From Luteimicrobium subarcticum (GTDB lineage Bacteria; Actinomycetota; Actinomycetes; Actinomycetales; Cellulomonadaceae): DNA of 64,000 nucleotides. The translations under genes were made by a program, and so were the position numbers. The stretch spans positions 558,001 through 622,000 of the forward strand of contig NZ_PGTZ01000006.1 of the NCBI RefSeq assembly GCF_002798015.1. Reading direction: 5' to 3'. Under the pieces are notes generated by a model. It saw nothing but the letters and a program-made list of their open reading frames with translations. It did not search any database and was not told the origin of the DNA. Of the stretch, positions 26,251-35,582 are shown piece by piece. Position 1 is the stretch's first letter. Each line of letters opens with the position of its first letter.

Positions 26251-27242
26251 CCGCCACCGACATCCCGCTCGCCGACCCGACGGAGACCACCGCCGTGCCC
26301 ACCACAGCCCTCGCGCCCACGGACACCACGTCCGAGGCCCGCCGGCTCAGCCAGCTCCAGGCCCTGGAGTCCGAGTCGATCCACATCTTCCGCGAGGTCG
26401 TCGCCGAGTTCGAGCGGCCCGTGCTGCTGTTCTCCGGCGGCAAGGACTCCGTGGTCATGCTGCATCTCGCGACCAAGGCGTTCGCGCCGTCGCCCGTGCC
26501 GTTCCCCGTCCTGCACGTCGACACCGGGCACAACTTCCCCGAGGTGCTCGCGTACCGCGACGCGACCGCCGAGCGCCTGCGCCTGCGGCTCGAGGTCGCG
26601 AGCGTCCAGGACTACATCGACGACGGTCGCCTCCGCGAGCGCGCCGACGGCACCCGCAACCCGCTGCAGACGCAGCCGCTGCTCGACGCCATCACCGGCC
26701 ACAAGTTCGACGCGGTCTTCGGCGGCGGTCGCCGCGACGAGGAGAAGGCGCGCGCCAAGGAGCGCGTCTACTCGCTGCGCGACGAGTTCGGCCAGTGGGA
26801 CCCGCGCAACCAGCGCCCCGAGCTGTGGAACCTGTACAACGGTCGCCACCGCCCGGGCGAGCACGTGCGCGTCTTCCCGCTGTCGAACTGGACCGAGCTC
26901 GACATCTGGGAGTACATCGCGGCGGAGGGCATCGCCCTGCCCGAGCTGTACTACGCCCACGAGCGCGAGGTGTTCGACCGGGACGGCATGCTCCTCGCCG
27001 TGAGCCCCGTGTCGCTGCCGCGCACCGACGCCGAGGCCGCGAGCGTCCGCACCGAGACGGTCCGCTACCGGACGGTCGGCGACATGTCCTGCACGGGCGC
27101 CGTCGCGTCCGACGCGTACGACGTCGCCGCGGTCATCGCCGAGGTGGCGACCACCCGCATCACGGAGCGTGGCGCGACCCGCGCCGACGACCGCCTGTCC
27201 GAAGCCGCCATGGAAGACCGCAAGAAGGAGGGCTACTTCTGA
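26247..27242 (+). CDS. cysD: Sulfate adenylyltransferase subunit 2
   Basis: 331 residues. Catalytic subunit that forms APS from ATP and sulfate; with CysN it makes the heterodimeric ATP sulfurylase. The PP-loop SGGKDSVV is at residues 63-70, and VFGGGRRDEEKARAKER and FPLSNWTELDIWEYI are family signatures. About 30 Thr/Ala-rich residues precede the conserved start. ATG overlaps the cysH stop by 4 bases. Confidence 0.96.
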   Translation: MTATDIPLADPTETTAVPTTALAPTDTTSEARRLSQLQALESESIHIFREVVAEFERPVLLFSGGKDSVVMLHLATKAFAPSPVPFPVLHVDTGHNFPEVLAYRDATAERLRLRLEVASVQDYIDDGRLRERADGTRNPLQTQPLLDAITGHKFDAVFGGGRRDEEKARAKERVYSLRDEFGQWDPRNQRPELWNLYNGRHRPGEHVRVFPLSNWTELDIWEYIAAEGIALPELYYAHEREVFDRDGMLLAVSPVSLPRTDAEAASVRTETVRYRTVGDMSCTGAVASDAYDVAAVIAEVATTRITERGATRADDRLSEAAMEDRKKEGYF

Positions 27243-28639
27243 TGGGTACCCCCACCCGCTCCGTCAGCACGCCCGCCACGAGCGACCGTGGCACCAGCAC
27301 GCTGCTGCGCCTCGCCACCGCCGGCTCCGTCGACGACGGCAAGTCCACGCTCGTCGGCCGCCTGCTGTTCGACTCCAAGTCCGTCCTCGCCGACCAGCTC
27401 GACGCCGTCGAGCGGGTCAGCCGTGACCGCGGCCTCGAGTCGGCCGACCTCGCGCTGCTCACCGACGGCCTGCGCGCCGAGCGCGAGCAGGGCATCACGA
27501 TCGACGTGGCCTACCGCTACTTCGCCACCGCGAAGCGGTCGTTCATCCTCGCCGACTGCCCCGGGCACGTGCAGTACACGCGCAACACGGTCACCGGCGC
27601 GTCCACGGCCGACGTCGTCGTCCTGCTCATCGACGCCCGCAAGGGCCTGCTCGAGCAGACGCGCCGCCACCTGGCCGTCGCGAGCCTGCTGCGCGTCCCG
27701 CACGTGGTCGTCGCCGTGAACAAGATCGACCTGGTCGACTGGTCGCAGGCGCGCTACGACGAGCTCGCTGCCGAGATCCGGACGGTCGCGGCGTCCCTCG
27801 GGGTCGCGGACGTCCACACCGTCCCCGTGTCCGCGCTGCTCGGCGACAACGTCGTCGACCGGGGCGAGCACACGCCCTGGTACGACGGCCCGACGCTGCT
27901 CGACCTCCTCGAGGTGCTGCCGACCGGCGACGACCCCGAGGTCGAGGCGTTCCGCCTGCCCGTCCAGGTCGTCCTGCGGCCCCAGGGCGCTCCCGCGCCC
28001 GGCCACGACCACGACCTGTTCCGCGACTACCGCGGGTACGCCGGCCAGGTCGCGTCCGGCGTGGTCAAGGTCGGCGACGAGGTCGTCGTGCTCCCCAGCG
28101 GGCGCCGCACCACGGTCGTCGGCATCGACACGGCCGACACGCTCGCCGACGGCGACGACCCGTTCGCCGGGCTGCCCGAGGCGTTCGCCCCGCAGTCGGT
28201 CACGCTGCGCCTCGCGGACGACGTCGACATCGCCCGCGGCGACCTCATCGCCGCCGCGTCCGACGTCCCCGAGACCACGCAGGACGTCGAGGGCACCGTG
28301 GCGTGGCTGTCCGGGTCGCCGCTGCGGCCGGGCGCGCGCGTCCTGCTCAAGCACACGACCCGCACGGTCCAGGCCGTCGTCAAGGACGTGGCCGGGCGCC
28401 TCAACCTCGACACCGCCGAGCTGGACCCCGCGGACCAGCTCGAGCTCAACGACATCGGTCACGTCACGCTGCGCCTCGCGCAGCCGGTCGCGGCCGAGGA
28501 GTACCTCGTCTCCCGGCGCACGGGCGCCTTCCTCCTGATCGACGGCCAGGACGGCGGCACCCTCGCCGCCGGGATGGTCGGTGACGCACTGGCTGCTGCG
28601 CGATGTCCTGCGCAGCGCCCGGTCCAGTACGTCATCTGA
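27242..28639 (+). CDS. cysN: Sulfate adenylyltransferase subunit 1 (GTPase)
   Basis: 465 residues, an EF-Tu-like GTPase that drives APS formation by CysD. G1 GSVDDGKST (28-36), G3 DCPGH (105-109) and G4 NKID (160-163) are intact, followed by two beta-barrel domains. The length is close to E. coli CysN, and there is no fused APS kinase domain, in contrast to mycobacterial CysNC. The ATG overlaps the cysD stop by one base (TGATG). Confidence 0.95.
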   Translation: MGTPTRSVSTPATSDRGTSTLLRLATAGSVDDGKSTLVGRLLFDSKSVLADQLDAVERVSRDRGLESADLALLTDGLRAEREQGITIDVAYRYFATAKRSFILADCPGHVQYTRNTVTGASTADVVVLLIDARKGLLEQTRRHLAVASLLRVPHVVVAVNKIDLVDWSQARYDELAAEIRTVAASLGVADVHTVPVSALLGDNVVDRGEHTPWYDGPTLLDLLEVLPTGDDPEVEAFRLPVQVVLRPQGAPAPGHDHDLFRDYRGYAGQVASGVVKVGDEVVVLPSGRRTTVVGIDTADTLADGDDPFAGLPEAFAPQSVTLRLADDVDIARGDLIAAASDVPETTQDVEGTVAWLSGSPLRPGARVLLKHTTRTVQAVVKDVAGRLNLDTAELDPADQLELNDIGHVTLRLAQPVAAEEYLVSRRTGAFLLIDGQDGGTLAAGMVGDALAAARCPAQRPVQYVI

Positions 28640-28762
28640 CTCAGGCATCCCGGCGTCCGTCCCGGACGCGGCCCGTGTCGATGACGGGCTGGCCGGCGCT
28701 GCGGCCCGCAAGACCGCGCACCGCCCTGCCAGACCCGAGAACTCACCGACAAGGAACACACC

Positions 28763-29893
28763 ATGACCGTCCGTCACCCCCACCCGCCCAGTTCCTCCTC
28801 CGCCACCGCACGCGCGCCGCGACGCCGGCGCCGGCTCAGCGCGGCGCTCGCCCTCCCGCTCGCGGCCGTCCTCGCCGCGTCGCTCGGCGCGTGCTCGTCG
28901 GACGACGCGTCGGGCAAGGCGTCCGACCAGGGCCCGGCGTCCGCACTCCGCCTCGGCTACTTCGCGAACGTCACGCACGCCCCCGCCGTCGTCGGGGTCG
29001 CCGAGGGCACCTTCCAGAAGGACCTCGGCTCCACGAAGCTCTCGACGCAGATCTTCAACGCCGGCCCGGCCGCGATCGAGGCGCTCAACGCCGGGGCTAT
29101 CGACGCCGCGTTCGTCGGCCCGAACCCGGCGATCAACGCGTACGTGAAGTCGCACGGCGACGCGATCCGCATCGTCGCCGGTGCGGTCTACGGCGGCGCG
29201 CAGCTCGTCGTCCAGCCCGACATCACCAGCGCCGCCGACCTCAAGGGCAAGGACCTCGCGACCCCGCAGCTCGGCGGCACGCAGGACGTCGCGCTCCGCA
29301 GCTGGCTCACCGACCAGGGCCTCAAGAACTCGGTGAGCGGCGGCGGGGACGTCACCATCACGCCCACGGACAACGCGCAGACCCTCCAGCTCTTCCAGGA
29401 CAAGAAGATCGACGGCGCCTGGGTGCCCGAGCCGTGGGCGTCGCGCCTCGTGCTCGACGGGGGCGGCAAGGTCCTCGTCGACGAGAAGACGCTGTGGCCC
29501 GAGGGCAAGTTCCTCACGACCAACCTCATCGTGTCGAAGAAGTTCCTCGACGAGCACCCCGAGACGGTCAAGGGCCTCGTCCAGGGCGAGGTCGACGCCG
29601 TGAAGTGGATCCAGGACAACCCCGACGAGGCGCCGAAGGTCGTCAACGAGCAGATCGAGAAGCTCAGCGGCAAGTCGCTGTCCGACGACGTGATCACGCG
29701 CGCGTGGGCGAACATCACGACGTCCGTGGACCCGCTCGCGAGCACGCTGCAGGAGGTCCAGGACCACGGCGTGACCGCGGGGACCACCCAGAAGGCCGAC
29801 CTCAAGGGCATCTACGACCTGCGGATCCTGAATTCGATCCTCACGGCCGACGGCCAGCCCACCGTGTCCGCCGGCGGGCTCGGCGAGGAGTAG
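28763..29893 (+). CDS. SsuA-like substrate-binding lipoprotein of an ABC importer
   Basis: 376 residues. Signal peptide with Arg-rich start and lipobox LGAC (C44), so it is anchored outside the membrane. The mature part (RLGYFANVTHAPAVVGVAEG onward, with NAGPAAIEALNAGAIDAAFVGPNPAI) belongs to the NMT1/SsuA/TauA family that binds sulfonates, taurine or nitrate. In the middle of a sulfate-reduction operon it likely imports a sulfur compound. No sulfonate monooxygenase is nearby, and no CysPTWA-type sulfate transporter is either, so sulfate itself is possible. AAGGAACACACC precedes the ATG. Confidence 0.85.
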   Translation: MTVRHPHPPSSSSATARAPRRRRRLSAALALPLAAVLAASLGACSSDDASGKASDQGPASALRLGYFANVTHAPAVVGVAEGTFQKDLGSTKLSTQIFNAGPAAIEALNAGAIDAAFVGPNPAINAYVKSHGDAIRIVAGAVYGGAQLVVQPDITSAADLKGKDLATPQLGGTQDVALRSWLTDQGLKNSVSGGGDVTITPTDNAQTLQLFQDKKIDGAWVPEPWASRLVLDGGGKVLVDEKTLWPEGKFLTTNLIVSKKFLDEHPETVKGLVQGEVDAVKWIQDNPDEAPKVVNEQIEKLSGKSLSDDVITRAWANITTSVDPLASTLQEVQDHGVTAGTTQKADLKGIYDLRILNSILTADGQPTVSAGGLGEE

Positions 29894-29944
29894 GCACCCG
29901 CCCGCACCGCGCCCGCAGCACCTTCGCAGCACCCAGGAGCACGC

Positions 29945-30766
29945 ATGACCACCACCGACGCCACCACCGAGCCCGCCGAGGCCGCCCCCGGGGCGGTGCC
30001 CGCCGACGGGCCCGCACCGGCCGTCCGGGTCTCCGACGTCACCAAGCGGTTCTCGTCGTCGGGCCCCGCCGTCCTCGACGGGGTCAGCATCGACATCCGC
30101 CCCGGTGAGTTCGTGTGCCTCCTGGGGGCATCGGGCTGCGGGAAGTCGACGCTCCTGGGCATCGTCGCTGGCCTCGACCGTCCCACCTCCGGGACGGTCG
30201 AGGTCGGGGGCGCCCCGGCCAAGGCCGGTCGGGCGTCGCTCATGTTCCAGGAGTCGGCGCTGTTCCCCTGGCTCACCGCGCGCCGGAACATCGAGCTCGC
30301 GCTCAAGCTGAACGGCGTGGGCCGCGCGACCCGTGCCGAGCGGGCCACCGAGCTGCTCGACCTCGTGCGGCTCTCCAGCGCGGGCGACAAGCTCGTGCAC
30401 GAGCTGTCCGGCGGCATGCGCCAGCGCGTCGCCCTGGCCCGCGCGCTCGCGCAGGACTCCCCCGTCCTGCTCATGGACGAGCCCTTCGCGGCGCTCGACG
30501 CCATCACCCGCGACCTGCTCCACGACGAGCTCGAGCGCATCTGGCGCGAGACCGGCCGCACCATCGTCTTCATCACCCACAACGTCCGGGAGGCGGTGCG
30601 GCTCGGGCAGCGCGTCCTGCTCATGTCGTCCCGCCCGGGCCGCATCGTGCGCGAGTGGCCCGTCGTCGTGACCGGCGAGCGGCGCATCGAAGCGCCCGAG
30701 GTCGCCGCGCTCGCCGCGGAGATCACGACCCACCTGCGCGAGGAGATCCGCCGCCATGCCCACTGA
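29945..30766 (+). CDS. SsuB-like ABC transporter ATP-binding protein
   Basis: 273 residues. Walker A GASGCGKST at 61-69, signature ELSGGMRQRVALARA, Walker B VLLMDEPFAALD and switch FITHNVREAV are all canonical. This nitrate/sulfonate/taurine-type ATPase energises uptake with the downstream permease and upstream lipoprotein. An N-terminal extension of about 25 acidic/Ala residues precedes the domain. It overlaps the permease gene by 11 bases. Confidence 0.9.
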   Translation: MTTTDATTEPAEAAPGAVPADGPAPAVRVSDVTKRFSSSGPAVLDGVSIDIRPGEFVCLLGASGCGKSTLLGIVAGLDRPTSGTVEVGGAPAKAGRASLMFQESALFPWLTARRNIELALKLNGVGRATRAERATELLDLVRLSSAGDKLVHELSGGMRQRVALARALAQDSPVLLMDEPFAALDAITRDLLHDELERIWRETGRTIVFITHNVREAVRLGQRVLLMSSRPGRIVREWPVVVTGERRIEAPEVAALAAEITTHLREEIRRHAH

Positions 30767-31652
30767 CCTCTCCGCCGAGACCTCGCGCGACACCCCGCGC
30801 GACACCCTGGGTGCGCTCGAGGCCGGCCTCGACGCGCTCCAGACCGACGCTCGCGACCGCGACCCGTGGCCCCGGCGCCTCGGCCGTTCCGTGCTGCCGC
30901 CGGTGCTGGCCGTCGTGATCCTGCTCGCGATCTGGCAGGTCGTGTACGCGCTGCACATCAAGCCCGACTACGTCATTCCCGGTCCTGCACAGGCGTGGGA
31001 CACCGCGTCCCGCCTGTGGGACGACGGATCGCTGCAGCGCGCCGTGTGGACGAGCCTGTCGCGCGGCGTGATCGGCTTCGTCGCGTCCGTGATCATCGGC
31101 ACCCCGCTCGGCATCGTCGTGGCGCGCGTGCGGTGGGTGCGCGTGGCGTTCGGCCCGATCATCTCGGGCCTCCAGGTGCTGCCGTCCGTCGCCTGGGTGC
31201 CGGCCGCGATCATCTGGTTCGGCCTGTCGGACGCCACGGTCTACTTCGTGGTCCTCATGGGCGCGACGCCGTCGATCATCAACGGGATCGTCGGCGGGGT
31301 CGACCAGGTGCCGCCGCTGCTGCGCCGCGCCGGTCTCGTGCTGGGCGCCGGGCCCGTCCAGCTCGTGCGGCACGTCATCCTGCCCGCCGCCCTCCCCGGG
31401 TACGTCGCCGGGCTCAAGCAGGGCTGGGCGTTCTCGTGGCGCTCCCTCATGGCCGCAGAGATCATCGCCGTGGGCGGCTCGCTCGGGTTCGGGCTCGGTT
31501 CGCTGCTGTCCCAGGGCCGCGACCTGGCCGACATGACCGTGGTGTTCGTCGCGATCGTGGCGATCCTGCTCGTCGGCATCCTCATCGAGATGGCGTTCTT
31601 CGCGCCGGTCGAGAAGCGGCTGCTGCGCCGCCGTGGTCTGCTGCAGTCGTGA
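30756..31652 (+). CDS. SsuC-like ABC transporter permease
   Basis: 298 residues with about six membrane helices of the BPD_transp_1 fold. The EAA-like loop is AGLKQGWAFSWRSLMAAEIIA, typical of SsuC/TauC. LQVLPSVAWVPAAIIWFGLS is another family segment. It forms the membrane channel with the adjacent ATPase and lipoprotein. Its stop overlaps the cysG GTG start (GTGA), so uptake and siroheme genes are co-translated. Confidence 0.9.
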   Translation: MPTDLSAETSRDTPRDTLGALEAGLDALQTDARDRDPWPRRLGRSVLPPVLAVVILLAIWQVVYALHIKPDYVIPGPAQAWDTASRLWDDGSLQRAVWTSLSRGVIGFVASVIIGTPLGIVVARVRWVRVAFGPIISGLQVLPSVAWVPAAIIWFGLSDATVYFVVLMGATPSIINGIVGGVDQVPPLLRRAGLVLGAGPVQLVRHVILPAALPGYVAGLKQGWAFSWRSLMAAEIIAVGGSLGFGLGSLLSQGRDLADMTVVFVAIVAILLVGILIEMAFFAPVEKRLLRRRGLLQS

Positions 31653-32917
31653 GCGTGGACGACCCGACCTACCCCCTCGGGCTGCGGCTCGCCGGACGAC
31701 GGGTCGTCGTCGTGGGAGCCGGACCGGTCGCGGCGCGACGCCTGACCGCCCTGGTCGACGCGCACGCGGACGTGCTGGTGATCGCCCCGACGGCGGACGA
31801 CGCCGTGGCGCGCCTCGCCGCGGCCGGCACCGTCACCTGGGAGCCCCGCCCGTACGCGTCCGGTGACCTCCACGGTGCCTGGCTCGTGCACGCGGCGACG
31901 GGCGACCCTGCTGTCGACGAGCAGGTCGCGGCAGACGCCGAGGCCGACCGCGTGCTGTGCGTCACTGCCGGCGACGCCGGGCTCGGGACCGCCTGGGTGC
32001 CCGCGGTGGCCCGCACCACCACCGAGGACGGCGCCACCGTCACCGTCGCGGTGCAGGCCGGGGGCGACCCGCGCCGTGCCGTCGCGCTGCGCGACGCCGT
32101 CCGCGCCGCGCTCGACGCCGGCACGCTCCCGCTGCGGCGGTACCGTACGCACCGCTCCGCCGCGCCCGCGCGTGCGGCGGTCGGGCACGTCGCCCTCGTG
32201 GGCGGGGGCCCGGGCGACCCGGGCCTGCTGACGTCGCGGGGCCGCAGGCTCCTCGCGGAGGCGGACGTCGTCGTCGTCGACCGGCTCGCCCCGCGCGCCG
32301 TCCTCGGTGACCTGGCTGACGACGTCCTCGTGGTCGACGTCGGCAAGACGAGCGGGCACCACCCCGTCCCGCAGGACGAGATCAACGCGCTGCTCGTCGA
32401 GCACGGCCTCGCCGGGCGTCGCGTGGTGCGGCTCAAGGGCGGCGACCCCTACGTGTTCGGGCGCGGGGGCGAGGAGGCGGACGCGTGCCGCGCCGCGGGC
32501 GTGCCCGCCGAGGTCGTCCCCGGGGTGACGTCCGCGATCGCCGTCCCGGCCGCCGCCGGGATCCCCGTGACGCACCGTGGGCTGTCGCGCGGCTTCACCG
32601 TGCTCACCGGCCACGAGGACGTCGGCAAGGTGCCCGCGGCGCCGGACCACACGGTGATCCTGCTCATGGGCGTCTCGCGGCTCGCGGCGACCGCCGAGGC
32701 GCTGGTCGCGAGCGGTCGTGATCCTGCGACGCCCGTCGCCGTCGTCGAGGACGGCTTCGGGCCGCGCCAGCGCACGACGGTCGGCACGCTCGCCACCATC
32801 GCCGCCGATGCAGCGCGCACCGGCGTGCGTCCGCCGGCCGTCACGGTCGTCGGCGACGTCGTGACCCGCTGCCCCGAATGGGTGGCCCGGACGGCGAAGG
32901 AACGGACAGCCGACTGA
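31649..32917 (+). CDS. cysG: Siroheme synthase (precorrin-2 dehydrogenase + uroporphyrinogen-III methyltransferase)
   Basis: 422 residues. The N-terminal Rossmann domain ([17 protein letters not shown]) is the NAD-dependent precorrin-2 dehydrogenase. From about residue 175 an SAM-dependent SUMT domain follows, with [53 protein letters not shown]. It is shorter than E. coli CysG (457), mainly between the two domains, so iron insertion may be left to the CbiX-like chelatase at 39039. The product, siroheme precursor, serves Sir. Last gene of the sulfur operon. Confidence 0.92.
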   Translation: MSVDDPTYPLGLRLAGRRVVVVGAGPVAARRLTALVDAHADVLVIAPTADDAVARLAAAGTVTWEPRPYASGDLHGAWLVHAATGDPAVDEQVAADAEADRVLCVTAGDAGLGTAWVPAVARTTTEDGATVTVAVQAGGDPRRAVALRDAVRAALDAGTLPLRRYRTHRSAAPARAAVGHVALVGGGPGDPGLLTSRGRRLLAEADVVVVDRLAPRAVLGDLADDVLVVDVGKTSGHHPVPQDEINALLVEHGLAGRRVVRLKGGDPYVFGRGGEEADACRAAGVPAEVVPGVTSAIAVPAAAGIPVTHRGLSRGFTVLTGHEDVGKVPAAPDHTVILLMGVSRLAATAEALVASGRDPATPVAVVEDGFGPRQRTTVGTLATIAADAARTGVRPPAVTVVGDVVTRCPEWVARTAKERTAD

Positions 32918-33346
32918 CCACGCCGCGCGCGGTTGCGCGGAAGCCTCGTCGTCGATGCTCGACAGTCGAGCAAAGCGTTGCCTTCTGCGTCGTACGGGGC
33001 TCGAGCGTCACTCGCCCTGGTGGGCTCGATGCCATGTCGCGGGTGTAGCCCCGCGAAAACGTCCAGCTGGCCTTGTGACCGACGGGACGTTTTGGGAGAG
33101 GTTTTTGACCGGCGCGCCGTCCGGCGTGTCGCCGCCCCGGCAGGTCCGTCAGAAACGGTCGATTCTGCACGCCCCGTGGGAGCGGCTCAGCTCTCGCACC
33201 CCCTCGCGTGCTGACCAGCCGCTCGCCCCGTGCGCGCCAACTGCAAGCAGTCGCTGGCCCAACCTGCCAGCGGGCTACAGGCTGCTGACGCGACACCGAA
33301 GGCGGTTACATCACACCAGGCGCATGCGACCTGTCAACGCCGGGGT
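32918..33346. other. Non-coding stretch with palindromes between cysG and IS30
   Basis: No convincing gene in 429 bases; open frames have poor codon bias. It holds a palindrome with an 8-bp arm and a one-base centre, TGCTCGAC-A-GTCGAGCA (32956-32972). It also has a 9-bp inverted repeat AAAACGTCC (33056-33064)/GGACGTTTT (33085-33093), A-rich on one side and T-rich on the other like an intrinsic terminator. Base composition becomes more AT-rich from here on. Confidence 0.4.
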
Positions 33347-33370
33347 GGGTTCTAGTCAACGTCGCAACAC
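33347..33370. repeat. Terminal inverted repeat of IS30 element (3' end of transposase)
   Basis: Begins GGGTTCTAGTC and ends GTCGCAACAC; pairs with 34631-34654. Confidence 0.65.
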
Positions 33371-34621
33371 GGACTGGTCGGACGAGGCTAGCAGCGCGGC
33401 GAAGAGCTCGGCCGGGGTGTGGTCCTCGAGGACGAGTCGAGGGCGGGTGTTGATCTCGTTCTCGACGGCGAGCAGGTGCTCGGGCGAGTGGATGGACAGG
33501 TCGGTTCCTTTCGGGAAGTACTGGCGCAGGACTCCGTTCATGTTTTCGTTGCTGCCGCGCTGCCACGGGGAGTGGGAGTCGCAGAAGTAGACGGGCGCAC
33601 CCAGCGTCGCGGTGATCGTCGGGTGCTGGGCCATCTCGGTGCCCTGATCCCAGGTGATCGAGCGCATCAGATCGGCCGGCAGATCGGCCATGCGGGCCGT
33701 GATCGCCGTGGCGACGGTCTCGGCGTCGCGTGCGCTCAGGTGCACGAGCCGGACCGTGCGCGTCTGTCGTTCGACGAGAGTCGCGATCGCGGACCCCTGG
33801 CCCTTGCCGATGATGAGATCCCCTTCCCAGTGCCCGGCCTGGGACCTATCGGTGGGTTCGAAGCCGCGGTCATGGACCGAGAGCATCGGCTGGGCGAACC
33901 GGGGACGACGCTCCTGCCCGGTGCGGTGCGCGCGGCGGTGCTCACGACCAGTGCGCAGCGGTGAACGCCGAGGTGCGGCGACCATCGAGGGGCGCACCAG
34001 CGTTGAGCCGTGCTTATAGATCGCCTGATAGATGGACTCGTGGCACAACCACATCGACGGATCGTCGTGGTGCTTGGCGCGCAGATACCTGGAGATCTGC
34101 TGCGGGCTCCACCGCTGCGCGAGGAGCTCACCGACGACCTCGCGCAGGCGTGGCACGGTCTCCACCCGTCGCAGCCGACCACGAGCCCGGCGAGCGGCAG
34201 CCCGGCGATGGGCGTCGAACGGCCGGTAGCCGCCGCGAATGTGAACGTTGCGGCGCAACTCACGCGAGACCGTCGAGGGCGACCGCCCGATCCGGGCACC
34301 CACCGCCCGGATGCTCAAGCCCGCACGTCGCAGGTCCGCGATCTCGATCCGCTCGTCCTGCGTCAGGAAACGGCCGCTGATCTCCCGGACCACGAGCGGG
34401 TCCAGCGGCGGCACGAAGCCCACGACCTTGCCCTTGCGGTAGACCTTGTGCCCACGCGACCAGTTCTTCCCCGTCGACCGCGAGACGCCCGTTTCTCGGG
34501 CCGCGCCCGCGATGCTCCACCCCCGCGCGCGCAACTCCATGAACCTCGCACGCTTCGCCGACAACGGCCGCCGACCAGGACCTTTCTTCACACGCCTCAC
34601 CGACGACAACACGACCTCCAT
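33356..34621 (-). CDS. IS30-family transposase
   Basis: 421 residues from the ATG at 34621 (a TTG at 34645 lies inside the terminal repeat). Two HTH regions lie at the N-terminus: SIAGAARETGVSRSTGKNW and an HTH_38 segment LSIRAVGARIGRSPSTVSRE. A DDE catalytic core follows with first Asp in WEGDLIIGK, second in ITWDQGTEM and Glu in GSNENMNG, plus the flanking HSPWQRGSNEN and LNTRPR-like ending (NEINTRPRLVLEDHTPAEL). No frameshift or stop interrupts the frame. Its HTH_38 resembles that of the regulator cut by the left edge. Confidence 0.93.
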   Translation of the reverse strand: MEVVLSSVRRVKKGPGRRPLSAKRARFMELRARGWSIAGAARETGVSRSTGKNWSRGHKVYRKGKVVGFVPPLDPLVVREISGRFLTQDERIEIADLRRAGLSIRAVGARIGRSPSTVSRELRRNVHIRGGYRPFDAHRRAAARRARGRLRRVETVPRLREVVGELLAQRWSPQQISRYLRAKHHDDPSMWLCHESIYQAIYKHGSTLVRPSMVAAPRRSPLRTGREHRRAHRTGQERRPRFAQPMLSVHDRGFEPTDRSQAGHWEGDLIIGKGQGSAIATLVERQTRTVRLVHLSARDAETVATAITARMADLPADLMRSITWDQGTEMAQHPTITATLGAPVYFCDSHSPWQRGSNENMNGVLRQYFPKGTDLSIHSPEHLLAVENEINTRPRLVLEDHTPAELFAALLASSDQSVLRR

Positions 34622-34630
34622 GATCGAGGA

Positions 34631-34654
34631 GTGTTGCGACACCAAGTAGAAACC
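34631..34654. repeat. Terminal inverted repeat of IS30 element (5' side of transposase)
   Basis: Reads GTGTTGCGAC outward to GTAGAAACC; partner of 33347-33370, and overlaps the region just upstream of the transposase start. Confidence 0.65.
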
Positions 34655-34952
34655 ACCTCGGCACCCGGGGGTCAGTCTTCACGCGGCATCGACACGACCA
34701 GAGGCCGAGCTATTTTCCCCCAACAACACGCAGTCGGCCCGTGGCGAACTTTTCGGCCTTCATCGAAGCTCGCCACCGACTACGAGACCGGCATCCCATC
34801 AAGTCCGAGATGACTCCGTGGGGATCGCCCGCGGCCATGGCGATATTGCGCCCGTATGGAGACGCCGCCCTTATTGCGATCCGTCGGCACCGCCCACCCG
34901 GATAGCCCACCACATACCCAGCAATGCGGACCGCCGGAAAGCAGGAGCGACG
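34655..34952. other. Non-coding, AT-richer island DNA
   Basis: Nearly 300 bases with no frame showing the codon bias of the chromosome. I see no repeat, terminator or RNA gene in it. Confidence 0.4.
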
Positions 34953-35261
34953 TCAAACCTGAAGCACTTCAAGACGGGCCAAAGCGTGCTCAAATTCGCG
35001 AATCGCCTCCGCTTGCTCTGACGATGCTGTGTCGAACAACCGCTGCGCCGCTGCACGGCCGTATTCCTCGCTGATCAACCTTCGCGCCTCGATCGTGATC
35101 CTCCCGCGACGAACTCCGCCAGCGGCATAGCCAAGGATCAGATCTACGAACGCCGATAACTCCAAGTCGCTCTCAGGAACATCCCGAGGAGATTGAAATA
35201 CCGAATTCAATCTCTTTGAGGCCTGACTAAATGTACGGTGTCCGCGGCATCGGAGATTCAC
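34953..35261 (-). CDS. Hypothetical 102-residue protein in the RHS/IS30 island
   Basis: A soluble, mostly helical peptide: a basic N-terminus, then DLELSAFVDLILGYAAGG and a charged C-terminal region with EARRLISEEYGRAAAQRLFD and EQAEAIREFEHALARLEVL. I recognise no family. Codon usage is less GC-biased than the flanking chromosome, as for the other island genes. It lies on the same strand as, and downstream of, the RHS tip and membrane gene, so it may be a second immunity or an accessory protein (speculative). The ATG has no strong ribosome site, so the true start may lie further in. Confidence 0.45.
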   Translation of the reverse strand: MNLRCRGHRTFSQASKRLNSVFQSPRDVPESDLELSAFVDLILGYAAGGVRRGRITIEARRLISEEYGRAAAQRLFDTASSEQAEAIREFEHALARLEVLQV

Positions 35262-35582
35262 GGCCGCCTATACCTCCATTCTCTACCAAAAAGAGTGCCA
35301 CTGATTCCGGGCCGAGTTCAGGATTCCTCCCCGGCTTCCCCTGATGCTCCTCCTCGACGAGCCAGCGACCTGTCGCAGCCGGTATCGCGCGCTCCCGAGA
35401 TAGCGAGCGTGTGACCCGTAACTTGTTCCATGCTTGGCATAGTGATAGACGAAGGAGCTTTCAGACGACCCGAATGAACCCCTCGAGAAGGTGTGACGAA
35501 CGGCATTAATTCGTCGCGCGTTGCGAGTGACATATACGGCCGCACGGACACTCTTGATGCCCGAATTAACTCCCCGGTAGGC
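35262..35582. other. No clear gene
   Basis: 321 bases of AT-richer sequence between the 102-residue gene and the membrane gene. Open frames on either strand lack coding bias. It may hold decayed remnants of older island genes. Confidence 0.35.

Larger units (their letters stand above)
33347..34654 (-). mobile_element. IS30-family insertion sequence
   Basis: About 1.3 kb element: one transposase gene bounded by imperfect 24-nt inverted repeats at 33347-33370 and 34631-34654 (18 of 24 positions match; the inner ten, GTCGCAACAC, are identical). No obvious 2-3 bp target duplication could be fixed because the outermost bases are uncertain. It looks complete and possibly active. Confidence 0.8.

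Noticed and set aside
32933-33346. Small gene between cysG and the IS element
   Set aside because: Candidate frames have no chromosomal codon bias and no ribosome site.
33347-34654. Target-site duplication of the IS30 element
   Set aside because: Flanking bases do not show a convincing repeat, and exact ends are uncertain.
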